The notes beneath the pieces were generated by a model. That model did not search any database. It saw only the letters and a list, made by a program, of their open reading frames with translations, and was not told the DNA's origin. Source: Diphasiastrum complanatum (taxonomy: Eukaryota > Streptophyta > Lycopodiopsida > Lycopodiales > Lycopodiaceae). Taken from it: DNA of 64,000 nucleotides. The DNA is taken from positions 58,889,579 to 58,953,578 of the forward strand of contig CM055101.1 of NCBI GenBank assembly GCA_029204225.1, given 5' to 3'. The translations under genes were made by a program, and so were the position numbers. This document shows positions 35,767-47,333 of this stretch, one piece after another; the first letter of the stretch is position 1; each line of letters starts with the position of its first letter.

Positions 35767-36359
35767 AAGCTAGAGTTTTTCTTAGTATTTACAATAGAAA
35801 AAATCACGTCTTCACACATGGTTAGAACATCTTCATTGATGAGATGGTCTCCTACAGTTATGTATGGATTTCCTTGATTTGAGTTTGAGTCCTATTTGAA
35901 TCTCTAGTTCTTAGTCACAATAACCATCACCTAAGGCACCCCTTGCCATTGTTAAAAAAAGAAAGCCTTTAGGCCCCATGCAAAAATATATACAAGTTTG
36001 AATTATCTAGCCACAATGCCTAATTAGGGGTTTTCAAGAATATGAGTAGGATGTATACATCAGAAATATTCAAAGCCTTTATGACATGATCAAAAATAGT
36101 TTAAGATCAATACATCCTACACTTGGAAAAAAAATTTAAGGTTTATCAAAATTCTCTATGATGTAGTAAAGAATATGTTTGGCATTTCACTCTTCATTTT
36201 GAAGGAGTACTAAACTATCAAAGACTAGCAATACTTTGGAATTTATGGTGTTGCATATAAATTTGGTGAATTCCTTGAAGTTGTAGTTGCATTTGATGCT
36301 TTTAAAAGGAATCAACATAAGAAAACAGGAGCTAATCTAAATGAGCACCATTTTTTTAT
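35767..36359 (-). other. CACTA 5' untranslated region
   Basis: AT-rich sequence between the TNP2 N-terminal exon and the subterminal repeat array. No gene seen. Confidence 0.35.
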
Positions 36360-36690
36360 TTGTCACTATGTAAAATACATTGCGATGCAATAATAAGTTA
36401 CTAATTTGTTGTCAAAACTCGACAAATTATGTCATTATGTGACTCCTTGTTGGAACCACCACTTTGGGGCACAATAAATAGTGAAGCTTTAATGTCACAA
36501 ACATATTTGTCACCATAAATGTCACATAGCAATGCTATATTATTTTGCAAATTCTAGTAGTGACTTTCATGTCACAACAAGCCTCAAGTTGCAAATAGAT
36601 AGTGTTGTTGTACAATGTTTGTAGTGACAAAAAGTGTCGTTATATTTAGTGTCGTGAATTCATCACAAGCCATATGTCACTAAGTGATAG
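36360..36690 (-). repeat. CACTA subterminal repeat array
   Basis: At least nine copies of a TGTCAC/GTGACA core in both orientations (for example near 36361, 36438, 36495, 36511, 36527, 36561, 36569, 36625 and 36668), with TTTGTCACTACAAAC on the minus strand near 36620. Such arrays bind the element's own proteins at En/Spm ends. Lies upstream of TNP2 copy 1 on the same strand. The exact terminus is not fixed. Confidence 0.55.
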
Positions 36691-37079
36691 TACAAAAAAA
36701 ATTTATAAAACTATCTCAAAATGTATTTATTATTTCTTAGATAGTATAGATAGGAGAACCAGTTTTTAATATTGTGTATTAAAGTACTCATCATGAAACA
36801 AATATGATGTTAATATTTGTACAAAGAATAAGGTTGTACGGAGTATGCATGTTTGCAATGCATGGATGTGCTTCAATGTAATAATATAAAAGTATAAGTT
36901 TTGTTGAACTTGATGTAATCCTATAATTGCAATTGTTTTGGTAGTCATGCATAGAAAAATCATTTTTCATTTTTAAATGCTATTTCATTCATATCATTAT
37001 CAGGGTCTTGCAATTTGTCCTCATCTAGATCTAGACTCAACCTACATTCTCATCTGAAATAAAAAAAAAGAAAAGAAAT

Positions 37080-38100
37080 TGTGGCAGATCCATCTTCATC
37101 ATCTAGTGTCATTTCATTCTCGTGTAACCTATCTAAGTATTTCATTCTCTCGCATGATTCTCTTAAATGTTCAAATCTTATCATACAACAATTGGTATTG
37201 GTGATGTTGGTTTTGTTCTCAATTATATGATTCATTATTTGTATCCTTTGTCCCATTTGAAATGTTCACTTTTCTCTTTCAAGTTGATCGTGCTCCCTTC
37301 AACCTCACCATCATCAATTGTTATTGAGTCATGTGAAGAAAGATCTTCATATATGTAACAAAGAGCCACCTTGAATCAATTCGATCAAGATGAAAGATTA
37401 TATTTGTGCAACAACAATACATTGATAACAATTACAAAAATACATGAAATAAAAAAGATATACTTGCATGTGGTAAATACTATCTGCTCACAATGGCTTG
37501 GAAGGGGTAGTGTTGTTTCCAAAAATAAAAAAATAAATTTAGTCAAATCAATAGCTAATAATATGTTTGAACACAATCTTACAGTTCCATGTAGTCTTAA
37601 AAAAAAAAAATCACTAGTACCATTTCACATCAAATAAAGAGGTTTTGAAATAAATGTAATTGACTTCCATTATTTCTTATATGGTTCCCACATCTCTTTT
37701 GGTGATAAACACATGTAAGAGTTCATGAGTATACAAACATGCAAGTTCAGTGGCATTGATGTAAACATATGAGATACTAGATACTATAGAGCCAAAACAC
37801 TGGGTAGATCTATCTAATTCCTCCTCATCATTTCCGTCATATGGAGCTTGTTGTTCCTGCATGCGCAAGACACATGAATTAGTCTTCCGAAAAATTGTAT
37901 GGGAGTGGGAGAGAATATCAAGTTTAAAGAACATAAAATGGATTTGATGTCGTACCTGAGGAACAGCATCCCAGTTTATACGCATGTCCCCTGCCTCTCC
38001 AATAACTCGAGTACTGCCTGCGTACTGTGTGAATATGCCAACATATACTCGTCATGTGTGGGAGAACCCCCCACGGTGGACTGCTGCACAAACATTCCAA
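37080..38100 (-). pseudogene. Possible decayed multi-exon gene, unrecognised
   Basis: On the minus strand an exon-like frame ends GDMRINWDAVPQ at a GTAC donor near 37955. An acceptor GCATGCAG near 37859 opens QQAPYDGNDEEELDRSTQCF, which runs to a stop at 37677. Further downstream a frame near 37195-37060 reads EHLRESCERMKYLDRLHENE, coil-like. The splice signals and acidic or coiled sequence suggest a real but decayed gene. It lies between the two CACTA TNP2 copies, so an accessory CACTA protein is possible. I recognise no domain. Confidence 0.3.
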
Positions 38101-38222
38101 ATTTTGATCATATAAAGAGAGCATTTTATTCCAACGTGTCTTATGAAAAAAACCCCAAGAGCAAAAAAAAAAAAACAATCAATAGTCAAATTACACAAAT
38201 GGGTATAGCTTGAACCCCTTAA

Positions 38223-38224
38223 CC

Positions 38225-38263
<39 letters not shown>
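38223..38263. repeat. Poly-C run, about 40 bases
   Basis: A nearly uninterrupted C homopolymer after AACCACC. Length in the assembly is unreliable for such runs. Confidence 0.9.
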
Positions 38264-38265
<2 letters not shown>

Positions 38266-38335
38266 GTGCAACCTCTCATTTGGACACAGAAGTTGAACAA
38301 TATGCAAATCTCAGTTTTCATTGGTTTGGAATAAC

Positions 38336-38444
38336 TGAAGAGCGAGGCTAGCCATGTAATGATGCATGTAGGCATGGATCGCATATCTAGGCGTCATCCG
38401 ATCCATGCCTATGTGCATCAGTACATGGCTAGCCTCGCTCTTCA
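38336..38444. repeat. Near-perfect 109-bp palindrome
   Basis: Arms 38336-38381 and 38399-38444 (46 bp each, three mismatches) around a 17-base loop. The arm begins TGAAGAGCGAGGCTAGCCAT. Transcribed, it would give one tight hairpin. Just after it an imperfect 22-bp direct repeat (ACAAGATTGCAGTTGGTC and ACAAAATTGCAGTTGGCC) occurs at about 38443 and 38490. Confidence 0.85.
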
Positions 38445-38712
38445 CAAGATTGCAGTTGGTCTTGTCACAAAACAATGAGCATGGATCCACAAAATTGCAG
38501 TTGGCCTTGTCTCAAATATAGGTCAGTAGGGATTTAATTAGAATGATCTTGAAATTTGGTTTAATTTATCTTGTATTGCTAATTTTGAGAGACTAGTTGC
38601 ACTAGACTCAAATTTAGTTATATACATGTCTTGTATTCGTCTCAATGCATTCAACTAGTTTGTTTTATGTATTGCTGATCATTTCTAATTTTGTATTCCA
38701 TCCATTGTCATC

Positions 38713-41700
38713 TGCCAAGGTGCACCGATGCAAATGGTGAGTTCATGTTCCTCATCTTCAGACGATGAGGCAGGACCATCAAATATTGGATCAGAGGCCT
38801 GGTTAAACCAGAGTTGTTTGGGTAAGTTTGTTGGCTTCATCTGTGTTATAGACAAATTGTTCTAATCTCATTTTATTTTTAATTCATGCGTTGCAAGAAA
38901 CTATATATAACTAATTACATAAATATATATCTTGTCGTAGTTTGCTCAAAAAAATGTTGCCCCCAAATAACACCATGGTGGCGTCTCGACAAGAAGCCAA
39001 GAAAATGCTATCTGTGGATGGCATGGATTACAAGAGTATTCATGCATGTCCCAATGATTGCATCTTATATCGAGATGAGTTTGAGGAGGCAAGCACGTGT
39101 CCACACTGTGGGGAACACCGCTACAGGCAAGATTTACAAGGAGCAACCATACCCGCTAAGGTGGTAAGACATTTTCCCATCATACCCAGGATGTGAAAGA
39201 TTCAACTAGTTTCATCACATTTTGCTATATTTCCATATTTGGCATATTGAGGCCAAAACTTGTTTTAGACTTAGAGGTTGACTTTTCAAAGTTCATTAGT
39301 CTAAATTTCATTTGAATAAACACTTTTTGAAAGTGTGGGAAAGTTAGAATGCGAGTTTGAGTAGATTCAATTTGAATAGTTGGGTACATTGAATCTAGAC
39401 CCAAAATTAGTAGGGTTAGCATTCTGGTGGGAAAGCCAAGTGGCCAGATAGGGTTTGGACCTGTTATAAAATGATGTAACTCATGGAGAGAGCAATCTTC
39501 TCTCTTCTCTATCTCATTTCATGCTTATACATGGTTCTTTTGGGTTCTACTATCCATTGGTGCACTATCTTGGTGATTGCTTGCAATTCTATTTGTAGAA
39601 TGATCTATATTTGCTATTTTTGGATCCACACGCGTGAAATACAGTAGCTTGCTGGTTTTGTATGGAAAGCAAAATTACATAATCATTTCATTCAAGTTTG
39701 ATCAACTTCTATTGGTGTTTGCATCTCAATTTGTGTGTAGATGCTGATTTTTCTACATTGGTGAGATTGGTAGTGTATTTCTCTTTCTAACCAAAAGTAG
39801 ATTGAATCTTTAAGGATCTGAAATCTTTCACACAGGATACATCACATGTTTAAGTGTAATTCCAACACTGGTCTAATGACATGGCATTCGAGCAATCATT
39901 CATTGGATGATACTATGAGGATCCTCGCCGATTCTCCAGCATGGAAGCATGTGGATGCTACCTGGCATGAGTTTAGGGATGAGCCTTGCCATTTGCATTT
40001 GGGGTTGGTGATGGATTGTGTGAATCCGTTCGGTTTGCATTTCACATCATGGTCCACTTGGCTGGTTGTCCTTGTAAACTACAACATCCCCCCTTGGCTA
40101 AGTATAAAGAAGGGGCAACTAATGCTCGCCCTTCTTATCCCGAGAAAATACAAGACAAAAAATATGGACGTGTATATAGCTCCCTTAATAGATGAGCTAA
40201 AGATCCTATGGCAAGGAGTTCAAGTGACCGATATATCAAGACCACTAAGACAAAGAAATTTTGTGGTAAAGGGGATCTTGATGTGGACGATGCACGACTT
40301 TCTTGGATATGGGGAATGTTCAGGTGAGATATCCTTGCTATTGGTTCGATTCATGCTATTATATTAAATTTTATATGCATCCACGAATATTCTTCCAATT
40401 CGAACATTGGACCCACAATCAAGTTGGTTGTTTTGTCTCAATGGAGGACTCCAAACTAGTGCCAGCTACAATGCATACCCCGTTTTAATTGGTCAACGTC
40501 CTTATTCCATGAAGGTACAATACATATTTGGGCCAATTAATGGTACATGTCATTTATTTATTTTATGATTACTCTCTTTATATTTCTTCTAACGATATAT
40601 AATCTGCATTAAATGTGTGTGATTGTTTGTTAATATTGTAGGCAAGTGATTGGCTTCATATTTGGAGATCCAATCAAGATCTAGGGTGACTCCCACCCAA
40701 CATGAAGAGGTTATCAATATTTCATGAACTCCCATATTTGGGGAAATTGTTGATGAACCATCTTTTGGACCTGATGCACATATTTAAGAATGCTGGGAGC
40801 ATGATTTGGGAGCATTTGGCCAGGTCGAAAGATAAAAAAGACGCACGAGATGACTTAAAAGAAGTGGAAAAGATGGTCAATTTATGGCCACAAACGGTGG
40901 GGACTTTGATTGTCCTACCAAAGGCCCCATGGATCTTCTCGAGGAGAGAAGAGACGATTGTAAAGAGGGCAATAGCCTCATTTTGAGCTCCGATAGGACA
41001 GATGTGATGCCTAAAGGGTGCCTTCACAAGGGATAACAAGCCAAGTGGACGAAAGTCTCATGACTAGCATAAATTTTATAGGTTGGCATGGCATGTTTTT
41101 TGACTTTGCTTTCACCTCAACATTGTCGATTACATTTTATAGCATGTCTTGTGATTTCATGATGGTCTCATTGCGCATATATGTATCTTAATGACCAAAT
41201 TGTGTTTGTGCATGCAGTTTGTGCTTCCCTTGGTGTTGAGAGGGACCTTGACAGAGAAATTAAGGAGTGCAATCTACAAAATCAGTGGTTTGGTGAGGTA
41301 CGGTGAATGCGCATGTGATTTACATCATTTTTTCTTGGGGTGATTCAAGATGATGATCTTACTAACATGTATGTCATTGTTGTTTCTCTTTCTTATGAAG
41401 AGGCGGCAAGACAAAGCTCCATTGAGGCAGCGTGTTTGATCGAGAAGCACTTTTCCACATCCATTCTCACATCTCATTGTGCATTTGGTAGATGAGGTGG
41501 CCATTGCAAGTACATCATATACTTGTGTCAATTGCCTATTCTTAGTCCATCCTAAACTATTGCTATTGTGGTAATTCCCATGTTCTCTCACTAACATTGA
41601 TCCACTTTTTTAATTTAGGCACTGTCCATAGCCGTTGGATGTTTTTCTTTGAACGATTCATGAAAACATTGAAAGGCTTCGTAAGACAAAGAGCAAGGCT

Positions 41701-42020
41701 TGAGGGTAGCATGGCGAAAGGATGGCTAGTGCAAGAGTCCATGGTTTACATCACGGAGTTCCTTGCTCATAGCGATCCTTCTATTCCTCATCTTTGGGAT
41801 AAGAAGGATTATGAGCATTGTCAGGGAGGTTCCTCAAGAAAAAGGAGCGATCATGAGAATGCGTAAGTCCTTCAGGGAGAAGGTAAATAAGTTTTGCATT
41901 CTTAATAGCGAGAAATGCAAAAGTGGATTTCGCTATACGAAGAGACCAATGCTAGTAGACAAACCGCTCAAGCCACTTTTAGGAGAGGGCATAGAAGACA
42001 ACCATATCCACCTGAACTCA
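38713..42020 (+). pseudogene. CACTA (En/Spm) TNP2-type transposase, copy 2
   Basis: Exon-like SSSDDEAGPSNIGSEAWLNQ ends at a GTAAGT donor near 38821. An acceptor CTTGTCGTAG near 38940 opens FAQKMLPPNNTMVASRQEAK, then a C-x3-C...C-x2-C zinc region (IHACPNDCILYRDEF, CPHCGEHRYRQ) and AKVVRHFPIIPR. A solo LTR interrupts here. The TNP2 domain resumes at 39838: MFKCNSNTGLMTWH, DSPAWKHVDATWHEF, LHLGLVMDCVNPFG, PLIDELKILWQG, DISRPLRQRNFVVKGILMWT. After introns come FHELPYLGKLLMNHLLDLMH (40720) and KAPWIFSRREETIVKRA. DUF4218-like sequence follows from 41217 (FVLPLVLRGTLTEKLRSAI, HSRWMFFFERFMKTLKGFVR, SMVYITEFLAHSDPSIP), to about 42020. Several shifts make it inactive. It fills in the part deleted from copy 1. 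Confidence 0.85.
39192..39832. mobile_element. Solo LTR inserted in TNP2 copy 2
   Basis: Starts TGTGAAAGATTC and ends GAAATCTTTCACA; the outer 11 bases are perfect inverted repeats. It is flanked by the perfect 5-bp target duplication CAGGA (39187-39191 and 39833-39837). A TATAAAA lies at 39465. Length 641 bp, no internal region, so it results from LTR-LTR recombination. Host codons on each side join in frame (FPIIPR before, HHMFKCN after). Confidence 0.9.
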
Positions 42021-42093
42021 CCCTTCTACCCAAGGACATGACGCTTGATTGGTTGCGTGAGGCCCTTAGAGAAGCCTCGACAAACAACCAGGA

Positions 42094-42095
<2 letters not shown>

Positions 42096-42140
<45 letters not shown>
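42096..42140. repeat. (CA)n microsatellite
   Basis: About 21 CA units followed by a short GA stretch, just after the TNP2 copy. Confidence 0.95.
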
Positions 42141-42143
<3 letters not shown>

Positions 42144-42314
42144 AGAGAGCGGGAATATGCAAGGGGGTGTGATTTATGTGTAAGCTATGATGATCAACAT
42201 TCACATGTTTATTAATATGTGCAAATTTTGTACATGTTTGTTGTATCCCTAACACATTTAGTTCCATTTCGTTCAGTACCAAAAATACTATGCACTGTGG
42301 ATGCATGGACGACA

Positions 42315-43273
42315 CTTCTTCCTTTCAACTATTTTGAAGAAGTTAACTTGTTTTAAGGGCACTGTCGGCTTTTTAAAGGATAGTGTCATATTTTATGGGC
42401 ATTGGTGGCTTTTTCGCAAAATCCTGAAGAGAGAGAAAACCCGAGAGTCATCTATTTTCAATGAGGAACGTCCTAGGCACTTCCTAGAATTTGCGAAGTG
42501 AGAGAAAGCCACTTCACGTAAAATGCGAAGTGAGAGAATTTGCGACGTCCTTGTCTGCGGCAGCATTCCCTGATTTGTTGATCGTATATACTATGTACAA
42601 TTGTCACAAAAGCCAAATACTTCCAAGTACAATGGCTTACCTAATTAGGGCTTCCAAGTACAATGGCTTACCTAATTAGGTGATAAAAATTTACTGTAAT
42701 TAACACATGGATGAATTGTATAAATGGATCATCCAGACACACTCTACGTGATGCTCTGTCCATAAGACAAATGATTTGAGTCTCCCAGTTATCCCGCCAT
42801 TCTGGTCGTAATTGCTATTTTATTGTGCTTCAGTGTAATATAGTAGCAACACGTTTTTCTATCTGTGTATAACGTAGATGAATGCTTGTTGTGATTGAAT
42901 GCACTTTATCATTGTTTGATTGTGCTTCTTTACTCACTCTGATTAGAACACGGACGCCTACGACTCCTTCGCTTCTGATCAGATGATGGCTGAATTTGAC
43001 GCGTGAGGAACTCGCGATATCATACTGCTCTTTCCATCTATTTCAAAACTAAACTTCATATTGAATCTGATTTCTAGTGATACCACACACACAAACCATT
43101 TCTAATCTCTTCGGGGGAATGTACTCTCGTTTTTGTGAGTATGAACTAATTTTTAAGATCATGTTGGGCAATCAGAACACCTAAAGCTGTGATTATATTT
43201 AGCATAAGCTTTGTATTAGACTATTTTTGAATCTAGCAGCTGATTGTAATGGGAGAGCTGTTCCGCAATATTC
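42315..43273 (+). repeat. About 0.95-kb repeat, left copy of an inverted pair
   Basis: Matches 63010-63940 in inverse orientation at roughly 85-90 percent by eye, for example CCAAATACTTCCAAGTACAA and TGTATAACGTAGATGAATGC. Its outer end has GCACTGTCGGCTTTTT and two weaker variants (about 42358-42415), and short GCGAAGTGAGAG/CACTTC inverted motifs follow. A 33-bp block near 42620-42680 is duplicated here but not in the right copy. No protein recognised. The repeated outer motif suggests the subterminal end of a DNA transposon. Confidence 0.7.
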
Positions 43274-43985
43274 ATGCTATCTTCTTCGTTCGCGTTCTCC
43301 ATACTCCCTTGCCCCATCAGATTTGTATCAAAGCGTAGCTCAAATAAACCGAGAGATTAATTTGCTCCATATGTATTACTGTTAACATGTCTCATATCCA
43401 CACAAACATGTTTGGCCCAAATCAGATCATAGCAACTAGTGTGTGGTTGTCCAAGAAAAATGAGGTACATACGGAAGATGATCCATTCCAAACGTATGGA
43501 ACGAATATCTATGGAACGCATAAATATTCTACAAATATCATAACTAGTTGACATAGAACAAGAATTAGAAACATACTAATGACTCGGCTTTCATTAAAAA
43601 AAAAACATCACATAATCATGTTTCTACGTGATGTAGGATTCTTCCAAGCTAATTGAATGATCCATTTACTCATCATTGATCAAAAGATCTAAGTTCAAAT
43701 TTATGGCAACCCACCCCACTACCATAACATTCATGAGGGCAAGCCTAACAAATGAGTAGAACAAGGAACAATAACTAGCAACAAGTGTCCATGATACTAC
43801 AACCATAAAATCATCAATTTGGAGAGAGGACTGGTGTTTAAATAGACAAATATATATCATGCCCTCCTCGTGTCCGACAGATATTTTAGGTGAGTTTTGT
43901 CGCCTATGCTCAAACATAGATTTTCATCTTGTCCATTCAAAAGAATGCCAAGTTAAACACAATGTCATGCCCTAATACATGTTGC
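43274..43985. other. No gene recognised
   Basis: Short frames only. Sequence between the inverted-repeat copy and a microsatellite. Confidence 0.35.
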
Positions 43986-43989
43986 AGAT

Positions 43990-43997
43990 CTTAGCAT

Positions 43998-44059
<62 letters not shown>
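43990..44059. repeat. (GA)n(GT)n microsatellite
   Basis: GA repeats pass into GT repeats, which run directly into the LTR start TGTTGTAAAGC at 44060. Confidence 0.95.
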
Positions 44060-44062
<3 letters not shown>

Positions 44063-44836
44063 TGTAAAGCTATCTTCATAAGCTTTACTTCCGGCGCCAC
44101 TGGCGCCAGCATTCTCCCCGGCGCCAGCAGCGCCCCTACTGCTCCTGGCGCCACTCCCGGCGCCACTGTGACCAGAATCCAGCCGGCGCCAAGTTCCTAT
44201 GGCTGAAAATCTTTGATCAGTTCTAGCGAAGTCCTGAGAGCTCAGATCGATGTGCAATCACCTCACACGATCTAGGCATGATTAAAGGAAGCCTGGGGAT
44301 CAATAAAATCTAGAGAGAGAAAATAAATTTCTAGAGAGAGAAAATCCTAGAAAGAGAAAAACGTGCTTTACCAGCCTGGGTAGAGTGCTTGGTATGAGGG
44401 GGGGGGGCGAATCCCACCAATACTATAGGGGAGTGCGGGTTGCGACTCAGGGCGAGCTCCAACCAAGTCTCAGCCTCCCTTGCTGGAATGTTGTCATGGC
44501 TCTCGCCTTGGCATGCTAGCGCCCCGGAGACTAGGGTCGGTCACACACTTGAAATGTAACCTTCTCAGATTTATCAATAAAGTGGGATTTTCCTCAAACT
44601 AACTCTGATTCCAGTTGTAAGGCCGCTTCAAAATTTTTAGTTAGCACATAGCTGAGGGTCGTATCCTGGGACACCAACGGTATGTCGAGCGGCTTCCTTG
44701 GAGGGAAGTCACCCACATCAGGACCCCCGATCTGGCATGGCGCCAGGTTGGGTCTCAATGTTGGTTTTCGGAACTTCAAGTTGGTTAAGTCTAATCGTTG
44801 TTGGCGAGTTGGCTGCTTGTATGTCAAGTGGGTTTG
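44060..44836 (+). repeat. LARD-family LTR with internal deletion
   Basis: TGTTGTAAAGCTATC start, GGCGCC array, ACTATAGGGGAGT and AATAAAGTGGG blocks. Segments are missing near 44611 and 44690, and it stops at AAGTGGGTTTG, where another LTR start follows. Confidence 0.85.
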
Positions 44837-45077
44837 TATTGTAAAGCTACCTTTACAAGCTTTACTTTCGGCGCCAGCTATGTCCCCGACTGTTGTAAAG
44901 CTACTTTTACAGCTTTACTTCCAGCGCCATCGGCGCCAACTATGTTCCCGGCGTTAGCAGCGCCCCTGTTGCTCCCGGCAAAAATCGGCGCCGGCGCCGC
45001 TCCTGGCGCCACTGTGACCAGAATCCAGCCGGCTCCAAGTTCCTATGGCTGAAAATCTTTGATCGGTTCTAGCGAAG
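44837..45077 (+). repeat. Two short LARD-family LTR starts in tandem
   Basis: ATTGTAAAGCTACC... (44838-44889) and TGTTGTAAAGCTACT... (44890-45077), each cut within or soon after the GGCGCC array. Confidence 0.8.
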
Positions 45078-46284
45078 TGTTGTAAAGCTACCTTTACAAG
45101 CTTTACTTACGGAGCCATCGGCGCCAGCTATGTCCCCGGCGCCAGCAGCGCCCCTGCTGCTCCCGGCGCAAACGGCGCCGGCGCTGCTCCCGGCGCCACT
45201 GTGACCAGAATCCAGCCGACGCCAAGTTCCTATGGCTGAAAATCTTTGATCGGTTCTAGCGAAGTCCAGAGAGCTCAGATCGATGTGCAATCACCTCACA
45301 CGATCTAGGCATGATTAAAGGAAGCCTGGGGATCAATAAAATCTAGAGAGAGAAAATGACTTTCTAGAAAGAGAAAATCCTAGAGAGAGAGAAACGTGCT
45401 TTACCAGCTTGGGTAGAGTGCTTGGTATGGGGGGGGGTGCCGAATCACACCAATACTATAGGGGAGTGCGGGTTGCGACTCAGGGCGAGCTCCAACCAAG
45501 TCTCAGCCTCCCTTGCTGGAATGTTGTCATGGCTCTCGCCTTGGCATGCTAGCGCCTCGGAGACTAGGGTCGGTCACACACTTGAAATGTAACCTTCTCA
45601 GATTTATCAATAAAGTGGGATTTTCCTCAAACTGACTCTGATTACCTTCTAGGTTTCAGTGTTCGGTAGAAGCGCCAGTTGTAAGGCCGCTTTCAAATTT
45701 TTAACTTGGCACATAGCTGAGGGTTGTATCCCGGGACGCCAGTGGTATGCTGTCGAGACCATTTGGTCCAGGAACTGGTTGTTTCCATATCTGTCGCGGC
45801 TTGTGGTTCTGAGTGTTCCTTGCATGAACGTGAATGGGTTAAGCTCATGGGGAACGCGCTCTAACCTGTCGGCTGAGTTGGATGGCTTGCTTGGGTGGAC
45901 GTTACATGATTATGGCTGTCCAGTCTGGCATGGCGCCAGGTTGGCTTCCAGCGCTCGTGACGAAGTTTTCAGTTGGTTAAGTCTGATGTAAGTCAGACGG
46001 CTTGCTTGGAATGGATGTTATTTGTTTGTAACGAAGCTTCGAGTTGGTTAAGTTTGGTGTATGTCGGGCGGCTTGCTTGGAGGGAAGTCACCCACATCGG
46101 GACCCTCGATCTGGCATGGCGCTAGATTGGATCTTAATGTGGGTTTTCGGAACTTCAAGTTGATTAAGTCTGATCGTTGTTGGCGAGTTGTCTGCTTGTA
46201 TGTCAAGTGGGTTTGAATGGCAAGAGTTGAAGGCTGGGAAGCTAAGTCGTGATTCCCGGCTCCCTTTGGGATGCCTGCGCTACA
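45078..46284 (+). repeat. LARD-family 5' LTR, full length
   Basis: TGTTGTAAAGC...GCGCTACA, 1207 bp, followed by the primer site CGGTATCAGAGCC at 46287. Contains all blocks of the family. Confidence 0.9.
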
Positions 46285-47033
46285 TTCGGTATCAGAGCCG
46301 ACTGGCCGGTCAGCTATGCGGATCTCACAGAAATGGCCACGGTATGGGGTTCATCAAGACAACTGTTGTGCAAGGTGCTGCCCACAGTGTAAGCACGGGT
46401 GCGTCCACGATCGGGGTGGTCGGCAGAACGGGGGACTTGATGAGCCAAGGTGCTGCCCTTGAGGTGTAAGCACGGTCAGTTCTTGCGGTTCAGGCCTGGC
46501 GTTGTCTGCACGTAGGACGGATGAGGCAAAGTGCTGCCTAGGGAGGTGAAAGCACGGTCTGTACCTTGTGGGGTTTAGGGTTTAGAAGGTGCAGAAGCAA
46601 CAAGGCACGGATTGGACCATAAAGTGGGCAATCAAACGATAACAAATCTGGAGCTCATGGAGCTCAACACAAAGTGCATCAAGGACAAATCAGGAGCTCA
46701 AAGGAGTTCCAAAGTCGAAAGTCAGAAGCGACAGGGGCGAACATTTCAAAGAAAGGCCTCTATCACCAGTTAATAAGGTTCTCGGGTTTTACGAAAGCGA
46801 TATCAAATCTACGCTTTTCCCAGACAAAGATATATTTTCAAGTTATGTAATTTTTCAGTACAAAGAGCTGAGCCTCCGACTTGTGGTGTGCCAGCTTCAA
46901 TGTTAATAAAAAGTGGCCAGTAAATTGAGTACTGTGCCAAGTAGCTTAAATGTATAGTTATTTTAATTGGGAGACACCTTTACTTTAATCTGACATCTGA
47001 TGAGGACATCAGATTTTATAAAGGTGTGGTGGA
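46285..47033 (+). mobile_element. LARD-family internal region, internally deleted
   Basis: Primer site, hairpins 1-3 (46374-46554), then a deletion of about 1.7 kb sealed by TTAGGGTTTAG (46575-46585), then the 3' end with GATGAGGACATCAG and the polypurine tract AAAGGTGTGGTGG. Non-coding. Confidence 0.85.
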
Positions 47034-47333
47034 TGTTGTAAAGCTACCTTTACAAGGTTTACTTCCGGCGCCATCGGCGTCAACTATGTCCCCGGTGCCA
47101 GCAGCGCCCCTTTTGCTCTCGGCGCCATTGTGACCAGAATCCAGCCGGCGCCAAGTTCCTATGGCTGAAAATCTTTGATCGGTTCTAGCGGAGTCCAGAG
47201 AGCTCAGATCGATGTGCAATCACCTCACACGATCTAGGCATGATTAAAGGAAGCTTGGGGATCAATAAAATCTAGAGAGAGAAAATGACTTTCTAGAAAG
47301 AGAAAATCCTAGAAAACGTGCTTTACCAGCTTG
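47034..47333 (+). repeat. LARD-family 3' LTR, 5' part
   Basis: Starts after the polypurine tract and is cut in the GTGCTTTACCAGCTTGG block, where inverted LTR sequence begins. Confidence 0.85.

Noticed and set aside
42168-42315. Frames through the (CA)n tract near the TNP2 end
   Set aside because: Thr-His and Val-Cys repeats are simple-repeat translations.
46571-46590. Interstitial telomere array
   Set aside because: Fewer than two TTTAGGG units; only filler at a deletion joint.
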